Of a stretch of DNA of 5,517 nucleotides, positions 1 to 5,352 are shown piece by piece. The stretch is from Candidatus Gastranaerophilales bacterium (GTDB lineage Bacteria; Cyanobacteriota; Vampirovibrionia; Gastranaerophilales; Gastranaerophilaceae). Numbering within the stretch: the stretch's first letter is position 1; the number at the start of each line of letters is the position of its first letter. The notes under the pieces were generated by a model, which had not been told where the DNA came from, searched no databases, and saw only the letters and a list, made by a program, of their open reading frames with translations. The stretch lies in assembly GCA_021205645.1 (NCBI GenBank), contig JAJPXE010000078.1, positions 1 to 5,517 of the forward strand, in the 5' to 3' direction. A program made the translations under genes and the position numbers.

Positions 1-2
1 AA

Positions 3-596
3 AATTATCGATATTATTTAAGCTTATTTATTTACGCATTAAATAGAAATAGTAAAATTTCCCTTAATACTTTATTCAGGTATGTATACATTTATACAGT
101 GTCGAGTGATTATCTGGATAATTCAGAAGAGAAAGAAAGGGAAGCTATTATCGACCAAAATATAGGGATAGCGGATTACTCCCTTTTATCAGATGCTATG
201 CAGAGTCTCAATGAACGGGAAATGATTACTGTGATAGATCCGGTTTATATTGTAGGAACGGACAAAATATATGAGCTTGTGGAAAACTTGTTAAGCGAGG
301 AACGAGTTAAACAGGATTTAAAGAGAATCACATATTTTGCTGGCGTGATTTCGAATTATAGTGAAGATGTTGTGTTAGCGGTTTTTTACAATGAACCGAA
401 TGTTGTTGAAGCGAGAAATCGAAATAAAAACAGCGTGAATCTGAAGGACAATAAATTATATCAATTGTTTACTGAATTTGAGAAAGTCGCAAATGAAGAT
501 TGCAATAAAAATCTGGACAAATATGATGTATTTACCACATGGTTGGATTATATATTTGAAAAGTATGTACAGGAGAAGGTAAATCATGAATGTTGA
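3..596 (+). CDS. Small winged-helix-like protein, 5' end outside the window
   Basis: I do not recognise this family with certainty. A GTG at 99 could serve as a start, but the same frame is open without a stop from base 3. The upstream codons read like protein (ALNRNSKISLNTLF, then RYVYIYTVSSDYL), so the gene very probably begins left of the window and the GTG is internal. The first 80 or so visible residues alternate helices and end in a short strand-turn-strand (MITVIDPVYIVGTDK), which looks like a winged helix. The rest is mostly helical and acidic, with a Trp/Tyr-rich C-terminus (TTWLDYIFEKYVQEKV). It overlaps the next gene by 11 bases, so the two are translationally coupled and their products probably act together. 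By size and layout it could be a 'middle component' of an ABC-three-component-type system, but no matching ATPase follows directly. That is only a guess. Confidence 0.7.
   Translation, partial: NYRYYLSLFIYALNRNSKISLNTLFRYVYIYTVSSDYLDNSEEKEREAIIDQNIGIADYSLLSDAMQSLNEREMITVIDPVYIVGTDKIYELVENLLSEERVKQDLKRITYFAGVISNYSEDVVLAVFYNEPNVVEARNRNKNSVNLKDNKLYQLFTEFEKVANEDCNKNLDKYDVFTTWLDYIFEKYVQEKVNHEC
571..579 (+). promoter_or_regulatory. Strong ribosome binding site for the nuclease gene
   Basis: AGGAGAAGG lies six bases before the ATG at 586, inside the 3' end of the preceding gene. It fixes the nuclease start and supports coupled translation of the two genes. Confidence 0.6.
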
Positions 597-1569
597 TTTT
601 CTTGACAAAGCAAAAACCTCGCATTCACTTATAAGTGAACAAAAGATTTTAGAATATCTGGCTGATATGAAAAAAGCAGTAGTAATCAGTTTGGATAAAT
701 TGGAGTATTTTCAGGAATGTCTGGTGGATATAAAGAGGCAGATTGAGCAGGCTTCGCAGTCAGATATTCATCATTTTGAATTAGGGGAGAATGGCATCAA
801 ATCGCAAAGTATATTGGGAGACCGATGTATTAATGAATTGGAGTTTCATAACCTCGTAGATCGAAAATTTAAAAGTTATTCGGGATATTGTTTTATCGTA
901 AATGCAGGTATTTCCTATATGATGTATAATGGGGAGATAGACAGTACTATCGAGGGATGCCTGGAAAAAACAAAGACGATGCAGCAACTGTTGAAAACCA
1001 AAAAGAATGTATGTGATCTGCGTGAGGTTTTTGAAAATTTTTATTCTGCCTGTAAATATCATAAAAGTTATTATGAGTATTGTTTTGATACGAACGGATT
1101 AATAAAGGCGGAAATAAAGGAACAGGAATTACGAAATCTCCTTCAGGGATATCTGAATGAAAATGTAAAGGGGGATGTACAGACAGAGTTTTGTACGGAT
1201 TATTATAATGATGAAGAATCCGTAGACATTTATTTAAATGATGGGATACATAGAGCGATTATAGAAGTGAAATTTTCTTTTTCGAAGGCATATTATAATG
1301 GCAGTACCCATTATTGTTTTATCACGAGAATAGGAGATGGAATGATTCAACTGGATAAATATGCCAGGCATCTGGCGCAAGGGAAAAGACAGGTGGATTT
1401 TGGGTATGTATACATGTTTTATTGTAATGATATGACAGATCAGAACGTAGAGCAAAAGATACAAATAGAGTATGAATCGTTAAAGCCTTCGCTTTCAAGT
1501 GATTTTCACTCTATCTATAAGAGTACGATTACAAATAACCTACGCAATTGGGGCAATTGCCTGATGTAA
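586..1569 (+). CDS. PD-(D/E)XK-type nuclease, probably truncated by a frameshift near its C-terminus
   Basis: This 327-residue protein is probably a metal-dependent DNA-cleaving enzyme. Residues about 180-280 fit the PD-(D/E)XK fold: a helix with E181, a strand with D214 (SVDIYL), a strand with E227-V-K229 (RAIIEVKF), then a helix (QLDKYARHL, 255-263) and a hydrophobic strand (FGYVYMFY, 272-279). The first 180 residues are mainly helical and unrecognised, perhaps for oligomerisation or target sensing. The ATG at 586 has a strong AGGAGAAGG site at 571-579, six bases upstream, and overlaps the end of the previous gene. The stop at 1567-1569 looks premature. Reading one base back at the G run 1550-1553 gives a coherent tail from W322-G323 (QLPDVKCARGIVL, then TEDIETYRRTPEIS and an RRRQEEE end) to TGA at 1659-1661, for 358 residues. 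The core is intact, so activity may survive. The fold comes from motif order alone; the system is unknown. Confidence 0.7.
   Translation: MNVDFLDKAKTSHSLISEQKILEYLADMKKAVVISLDKLEYFQECLVDIKRQIEQASQSDIHHFELGENGIKSQSILGDRCINELEFHNLVDRKFKSYSGYCFIVNAGISYMMYNGEIDSTIEGCLEKTKTMQQLLKTKKNVCDLREVFENFYSACKYHKSYYEYCFDTNGLIKAEIKEQELRNLLQGYLNENVKGDVQTEFCTDYYNDEESVDIYLNDGIHRAIIEVKFSFSKAYYNGSTHYCFITRIGDGMIQLDKYARHLAQGKRQVDFGYVYMFYCNDMTDQNVEQKIQIEYESLKPSLSSDFHSIYKSTITNNLRNWGNCLM
1544..1560 (+). repeat. Perfect 7-bp hairpin carrying the frameshift site
   Basis: GCAATTG (1544-1550) and CAATTGC (1554-1560) are exact inverted copies around a three-base GGG loop. With the last G of the left arm this makes the G4 run 1550-1553. 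The nuclease reading frame breaks at this point. A G5 run would join W322 to the downstream tail. A hairpin with a homopolymeric loop is a plausible place for replication slippage, ribosome slippage or a base-calling error. Confidence 0.6.
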
Positions 1570-1661
1570 AGTGTGCTCGTGGAATTGTACTGACTGAAGA
1601 TATTGAAACATATCGTCGCACGCCAGAGATTTCTGCAAGAAGGAGACAAGAGGAAGAATGA
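1570..1661 (+). pseudogene. Out-of-frame C-terminal tail of the PD-(D/E)XK nuclease gene
   Basis: These bases continue the nuclease gene in the frame one base back from the annotated stop. From CAA at 1554 the frame is open for 35 codons. It encodes QLPDVKCARGIVL followed by a charged helical end and stops at TGA 1659-1661. That stop overlaps the ATG of the following gene in an ATGA arrangement typical of coupled genes, which would be unlikely if the tail were not ancestral coding sequence. Whether it is expressed depends on whether the G run is truly four bases long or is read by slippage. Confidence 0.55.
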
Positions 1662-2086
1662 TGCAGTATACGTTCAAGGTATATCCCAAAGAGAGAGGAC
1701 GGGAGTGTTACCGCGTTGTTTATATATCAGGCAAAGAGACGCTGGATACACTTTGCGAGGTAATCATAGAAGCGTTTGATTTTGATGGCGGACACATGTA
1801 TGAATTCTGCATGAACAACCGCATGTATGACACAGGAAATTATCAATCAGATGGAGACGGAAAATTTCAAAGATCAACGAAGGAAAAGATAGATCGGCTT
1901 CGGCTGGTAAATGGACAAAAGTTTTCCCTGCACTATGATTTTGGGGATGACTGGATGTTTGTGATCGGCGGCCAAAGGATTGACGAGGCGAGAGAGGAAA
2001 TCGCGCCATGTGTCATACAGGGAAAAGGATCTGTTACGCAATATCCTGACTGGGACGAGTTTGAGCGAGAAAAAACGGGAAGTTAA
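1658..2086 (+). CDS. Plasmid pRiA4b ORF-3-like family protein
   Basis: This 142-residue protein matches the pRiA4b ORF-3-like (IS1096 TnpR-like passenger) family, common on mobile elements and of unsettled biochemical role. Visible hallmarks are the N-terminal strand YTFKVYP, the RVVYISGKETLDTL segment leading into a helix, the FDFDGGHMYEF motif (about 40-50), the signature LHYDFGDDWMFVI (91-103), and a C-terminal GKGSVTQYPDWDEF. The length is normal for short members, so it appears complete. ATGs at 1658 and 1661 are both possible. The GAGG at 1650-1653 is better spaced for the second, while the ATGA overlap with the restored tail of the upstream nuclease favours the first. Despite the family's old link to transposons, no transposase or terminal repeats are seen here. 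The coupling suggests it belonged to the same operon as the nuclease. Confidence 0.88.
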   Translation: MMQYTFKVYPKERGRECYRVVYISGKETLDTLCEVIIEAFDFDGGHMYEFCMNNRMYDTGNYQSDGDGKFQRSTKEKIDRLRLVNGQKFSLHYDFGDDWMFVIGGQRIDEAREEIAPCVIQGKGSVTQYPDWDEFEREKTGS

Positions 2087-2270
2087 GGTTATGCGGTTCT
2101 ACCCTTTTGTGTTGTGTTCTGATTTTTCCAGGAGTTTTATTCCTGCTCCGGAGACAGTGGTGAATACTCCTGGTGACACATCGGACTGGCTGCTCTGCCG
2201 CATCAGAACATATAGATCTCATAGAGCCTTGTTTAGCCAGCACAAACGAAACCTTCAAACGAGGCGCGTA
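2087..2270. other. GC-richer intergenic segment with nested inverted repeats
   Basis: About 184 bases separate the pRiA4b ORF-3-like gene from the Mrr-like gene. By eye the segment is richer in G+C than its neighbours. It holds an exact inverted repeat, CCAGGAGT (2128-2135) with ACTCCTGG (2166-2173), enclosing the palindrome CTCCGGAG (2146-2153). One forward frame is open across the whole stretch and runs into the Mrr-like frame, but its translation is arginine-rich and shows no domain-like pattern, so I do not call it a gene. No convincing promoter pair was found. It could be a structured leader, a regulator-binding region or a small repeat element. Confidence 0.4.
2128..2173. repeat. 8-bp inverted repeat around an 8-bp palindrome
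   Basis: CCAGGAGT and ACTCCTGG are exact reverse complements 30 bases apart, with CTCCGGAG between them. The element is not followed by a T run, so it does not look like a rho-independent terminator. An RNA structure or an operator are alternatives. Confidence 0.4.
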
Positions 2271-3129
2271 ATGATGCAAACGAAAACCGGTGAAGCATAT
2301 GAGCTTTTTGTAAAACAGGTATATGAAGAGATTTTTAAAAACAGAGGGAATCAAACACCTGACGATCAGGCACAATGTGATTATGCAGGGAAAAAGTGGC
2401 GCTAGTCATCAGATTGACCTTTACTGGGAGTTTAAAATTGCGGGGATAAAGCACTGTGTGGCGGTTGAATGCAAAGATTATAACAGGGCGATCGGCAAAG
2501 ATAAGATAGAGGCGTTTAAAAGCGTATTAGATGATTTGCAGGACAATGTAAAGGGTATATTTGTCAGCAGGAAAGGGTATCAGAAGGGAGCAAAGGCATT
2601 CGCGGAATCATATGGAATTGGCTTGTTGGAAATCAGGGAAGCAACAGAAGAGGATTTTGAGGGAAAAGTGCGCGAGATCAAAGTTGTCATACATGCGCTT
2701 TTTCATACGAATATGCGTGTGGAACTGATCGCGGACAAGGAATGGATGGAACAGCATTATCCGGAAGCAAGCGCCAATATGGGTTTTACGGCGTTAAACA
2801 TTCAAACGTACATATATAATGCACAGGACGGCGCGATGAGGAGCATTTGTGATATTCAGAACAAAATCCCGCGAAATAAGCCGGGAAAGGGATACATATA
2901 CCGAGAACATTACGAGGATGCTTATCTGGTATATAGGGATGTTCAATATAAAATTTTGGAGATTAAAATAACGTACGATGTGGAAGAAAGCGTAGAGGAA
3001 ATTTGCATTCGGGGGAATCCATGTGTAACAGCACTGGTGAAAAATGTTGCTTCCGATGAGTCAAGGCTGGTTAACTTAACTCAAAGGATGGGACAGGAAT
3101 ACAGAGTTTTGGAGAAGAAACATGGATAG
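2271..3129 (+). pseudogene. Mrr-like restriction endonuclease, broken by a frameshift
   Basis: The gene belongs to the Mrr-type PD-(D/E)XK restriction endonucleases; E. coli Mrr cuts methylated DNA, but the target here is unknown. Translation from ATG 2271 (GAGG at 2261-2264) gives the family's start TGEAYELFVKQVYEEIFK for 23 residues. The rest lies in another frame from about 2341 (TEGIKHLTIRHNVIMQGKSG). Removing one base from the T5A5 run 2332-2341 joins them into about 285 residues. In the joined protein, E11 is in the first helix, D49 in SHQIDLYWEF, and E66-C-K68 in VAVECKDY; GIFVSRKGYQKGAKAFAE and YGIGLLEIRE complete the core. A C-terminal half of about 190 residues is unrecognised. The internal ATG 2323 would give 268 residues lacking the first helix, so it is unlikely to be the true start. 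The 3' end may also be shifted. If the indel is a sequencing error, the gene is intact here. Confidence 0.75.
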
Positions 3130-3294
3130 TTCCACAGGAAAAAGAAGTGAGGAATGGTTCTGGTTGAAGGAATACAGTTTGTGAAGCAGAAAATCCGGTA
3201 TATATCCGATTATGGTGTGGAAGTACCGTTGAGTATTTCGAATTTACACGATATTTCAAAAGATGAATTGTGCGGCGGAAAAATAACATTTTGA
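3130..3294 (+). pseudogene. Possible out-of-frame C-terminal remainder of the Mrr-like gene
   Basis: After the TAG at 3127-3129, two short open stretches read like one continuing protein. One frame from 3120 gives TWIVPQEKEVRNGSG. The original frame from 3154 gives MVLVEGIQFVKQKIRYI and then SDYGVEVPLSISNLHDIS up to TGA 3292-3294, with an alternating hydrophobic, strand-like pattern. One missing A in the AAA run 3118-3120 and one extra base near 3150-3166 would fuse these to the Mrr-like protein, for about 340 residues. A competing reading is a separate 20-codon ORF at 3122 that overlaps the end of the Mrr-like gene. The ATG at 3154 has no usable ribosome binding site, which argues against a free-standing 46-codon gene. 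Confidence 0.35.
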
Positions 3295-3310
3295 AAAAAG
3301 CATGTTCAAA

Positions 3311-3339
3311 TTGGCATATGTTGTTGGATGTTTTATAGG
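3311..3339 (+). promoter_or_regulatory. Candidate promoter of the Septu operon
   Basis: TTGGCA (3311-3316) and TATAGG (3334-3339) match the sigma-A -35 and -10 consensus at five and four of six positions, with exactly 17 bases between them. Transcription would start about 15 bases before the ATG at 3362, leaving room for the ribosome binding site. This places the alternative in-frame ATG at 3302 upstream of the promoter, an added reason to reject it. The call rests on consensus matching only. Confidence 0.35.
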
Positions 3340-3350
3340 CCACAACCGGG

Positions 3351-3358
3351 AAGGTGAT
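3351..3358 (+). promoter_or_regulatory. Ribosome binding site that decides the ptuA start
   Basis: AAGGTGAT is close to the anti-16S complement AAGGAGGTGAT. Its GG ends seven bases before the ATG at 3362. The in-frame ATG at 3302, 20 codons earlier, has no comparable site. Confidence 0.6.
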
Positions 3359-3361
3359 ATT

Positions 3362-4531
3362 ATGGAAAGAATTTTTGTGACAGAATTAAAAATAAAAAAG
3401 GTTAGACATTTAATAGATATGTCCATACCTCTTTCAAGTGAGAAAATGAAACATTTGATTTTAACAGGGAAGAATGGAAGCGGGAAAACCAGTGTATTGG
3501 ATGCAATTTCCCGCTATTTGGGGACATTAGTAATTACAGATAATCTTAGTGATCTCCCTACGCGTTTAAAAAATTACCATGATAAACTCAGCCAGATAAC
3601 AAACGGGGTAGATATGGAATTTAGCCCGTCGCGAAATGCAGTGAAAAGCAGCTATGAAAACGGACAGTTTATTCTGGCATACTATGAGGCTGAGCGTACC
3701 TTTTTAGCTGATGTGCCAAAACATGTAGAGAAGATTGAATTACAAGATAAATACACAATAACTGAAAAACCGAGGCAATTGTTTGTAAAATACTTGATAG
3801 ACCTTAAAGTGACAGAAGCGCTTGCCAGAAATAGCGGAAAGAATGAGAAGGCAGATGACATTAAACTTTGGTTCGATCGATTTCAGGAATTGTTGAGAAA
3901 AATATTTGATGATAACTCCCTGGAATTGATATTTGAAGAGGAAAAATTTGCTTTTTATATTAAAGAGAAGGAAAAGGAATTATTTGACTTCAATACCATG
4001 TCGAGTGGTTTTGCCGCAGCGTTGGATATTGTGTTGGATATTATTATGCGGATGGAAAAACAGACAAATCGGTCATTCGATTTTACCGTTCCTGGAATTG
4101 TGCTGATTGATGAGATCGAGACACATTTGCATATAGAAATGCAGAAAGAAATATTGAAATTGCTGACAACGGTATTTCCTAATATTCAGTTTATAGTCTC
4201 TACGCACTCTCCGTTTATCCTGAATAGCATATCGAATGCCGTGATTTATGATTTGGAAAAGAAAATTATTGTAGAAAATGGGTTGTCGGATGTCCCTTAT
4301 GGAGGTATTGTTGAAGGCTATTTTAAGTCGAGCGAGTTATCTCAGTTGTTAAAGGAAAAGTTTGAGAGATACAAAGAGTTAGTTAGTAAGCAGATTCTGA
4401 CAGATGATGATTTTGAGGAAATCGCAGAACTGGAAATGTATTTGAGTGAAATTCCGGATTATTTGGCGCTAAATATTACAACGGAGTATCAACGATTAAA
4501 ATTAAAATTTGAGGGCAGGGAGGATATTTAA
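3362..4531 (+). CDS. ptuA: Septu system ATPase PtuA (ABC/RecF-like, OLD-type AAA ATPase)
   Basis: This 389-residue cytoplasmic ATPase is the sensor/regulator half of a Septu anti-phage module; with its HNH partner it forms a complex that cleaves DNA. Landmarks are an N-terminal strand pair (FVTELKIKKVRHL), Walker A GKNGSGKT (36-43), AYYEAERTF (106-114), a helical charged insert to about 205, an ABC signature-like MSSGF (213-217), Walker B IVLIDEIETH with D250 and E251, and the switch histidine H282 in VSTHSP. The C-terminal part, about 320-389, is helical and ends ITTEYQRLKLKFEGR, as in PtuA proteins. All ATPase motifs are intact. ATG 3362 is preferred over ATG 3302 because of its AAGGTGAT site and because the 20 extra residues are not domain-like. 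It is followed after one base by the HNH gene. The same pair is also found as an effector of some retrons, but no reverse transcriptase is visible. Confidence 0.82.
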   Translation: MERIFVTELKIKKVRHLIDMSIPLSSEKMKHLILTGKNGSGKTSVLDAISRYLGTLVITDNLSDLPTRLKNYHDKLSQITNGVDMEFSPSRNAVKSSYENGQFILAYYEAERTFLADVPKHVEKIELQDKYTITEKPRQLFVKYLIDLKVTEALARNSGKNEKADDIKLWFDRFQELLRKIFDDNSLELIFEEEKFAFYIKEKEKELFDFNTMSSGFAAALDIVLDIIMRMEKQTNRSFDFTVPGIVLIDEIETHLHIEMQKEILKLLTTVFPNIQFIVSTHSPFILNSISNAVIYDLEKKIIVENGLSDVPYGGIVEGYFKSSELSQLLKEKFERYKELVSKQILTDDDFEEIAELEMYLSEIPDYLALNITTEYQRLKLKFEGREDI

Positions 4532-4532
4532 A

Positions 4533-5192
4533 ATGGTGAAAATTGAGCGTTCTTTTCCTGCGCCTGCCTCGTTAAAGGTTGAGTCACAGAAGAAATCTGG
4601 AAGTTATTCAAAGCCGGACGTGATTGAACAGTTAAAAAGGGATTTTCATAATAAGTGCTATATATGCGAATTGAAATATTTGCAGGATCCGGAAGTAGAA
4701 CATTTACTTCCACACAAAAACGAGATGTATCCGGAACGTAAATTTGATTGGAACAATCTGTTTTGGTCCTGCGGACATTGTAACAGTGTAAAAAATCAGG
4801 AAAAGTATGATGACGGAATTATAGATTGTTGTAAAGAAGATCCGGAGGAAAAAATATTTTTTTGTCTGGAGAGTGATAATGTTAAGGTTGTTGCGCAAAA
4901 TGAGCAAGATGAAAAAGCTGTGTTGACAGCAAATCTGGTTCAGGAAGTGTTCAATAAGAAGAATTCTGGTATGAGGGTTTATAAAAGTGATATGCGATTG
5001 CAGGAGTTGCGAAGGGAAATGAATATTTTGTATGATAACCTGGAAGAAATGAAAAAAGAGCCGACGTCAAAGTGTGTCAGGAGAAAGTTGAAAGCTATGC
5101 TAAGACGGGAATCCAGGTTTGCGGCTTTTAAAAGAAACTATGTAAGGGAAAACGCAGAGCAATTCTCTGGAATATTATCGTACATACAATAG
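4533..5192 (+). CDS. ptuB: Septu system HNH endonuclease PtuB
   Basis: This 219-residue protein is the nuclease half of the Septu module and is expected to nick or cut DNA when the PtuA complex is activated. The HNH/beta-beta-alpha-metal core is at about 42-87. Zinc knuckle cysteines are C42-x-x-C45 and C80-x-x-C83. Catalytic E56-H57 sits in VEHLLPHK, followed by FDWNNLFWSC and the closing CNSVK with N84. The N-terminal segment (IERSFPAPASL) is typical of PtuB. The rest is helical and rich in Lys/Arg, giving a basic C-terminus probably used to bind DNA or PtuA. ATG 4533 has AGGGAGG at 4517-4523, nine bases upstream, and lies one base after the ptuA stop. An alternative TTG at 4509 would add eight residues and overlap that binding site, so I reject it. 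No key residue is missing, so the protein looks functional. Confidence 0.82.
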   Translation: MVKIERSFPAPASLKVESQKKSGSYSKPDVIEQLKRDFHNKCYICELKYLQDPEVEHLLPHKNEMYPERKFDWNNLFWSCGHCNSVKNQEKYDDGIIDCCKEDPEEKIFFCLESDNVKVVAQNEQDEKAVLTANLVQEVFNKKNSGMRVYKSDMRLQELRREMNILYDNLEEMKKEPTSKCVRRKLKAMLRRESRFAAFKRNYVRENAEQFSGILSYIQ

Positions 5193-5220
5193 CACTCGTT
5201 AATGTTTTATAAGGATAATA

Positions 5221-5352
5221 ATGCGATACAGTCCTGACGATTTTTGTATTCAAATATTTTTTTCGATGGATGGGATAGATTTTAAAGCATGCGGGAGTTA
5301 TATCGTATTTACAAAAGGAGAGATCAGGCGATGTATTATAAAAATTGAGTAG
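5221..5352 (+). CDS. Possible 43-residue ORF downstream of ptuB
   Basis: I do not recognise this protein. ATG 5221 is preceded by AAGGA (5211-5215) at a five-base spacing and lies 28 bases after the ptuB stop, so it could be a third gene of the operon. It encodes MRYSPDDFCIQIFF, then SMDGIDFKACGSYIVF and a basic end (TKGEIRRCIIKIE), giving a small amphipathic, strand-rich protein with three cysteines. The same frame continues after two stops, at 5350 and 5383, into an open stretch that ends at the last base. It may therefore be the start of a decayed longer gene. Chance cannot be excluded at this length. Confidence 0.3.
   Translation: MRYSPDDFCIQIFFSMDGIDFKACGSYIVFTKGEIRRCIIKIE

Noticed and set aside
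781..1464. Reverse-strand open frames of 76-93 codons opposite the PD-(D/E)XK nuclease gene.
   Set aside because: They are antisense to a well-supported gene, have no ribosome binding sites, and give translations without domain character.
1980..2270. A long forward open frame crossing the end of the pRiA4b ORF-3-like gene and the spacer into the Mrr-like gene.
   Set aside because: Its first part is a shadow of the pRiA4b ORF-3-like gene, and its middle is arginine-rich with no domain pattern. Only the part from ATG 2271 looks coding.
3302..3361. An upstream in-frame ATG at 3302 that would extend PtuA by 20 residues.
   Set aside because: It has no ribosome binding site, lies upstream of the candidate promoter, and adds residues outside the usual ATPase start. 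ATG 3362 has a near-consensus AAGGTGAT site.
5226..5263. A possible rho-independent terminator after ptuB: ATACA/TGTAT arms and a T7 run at 5257-5263.
   Set aside because: The stem is only five A/T-rich pairs around a long loop, the T run is not adjacent to it, and it lies inside the small ORF. Too weak to call.
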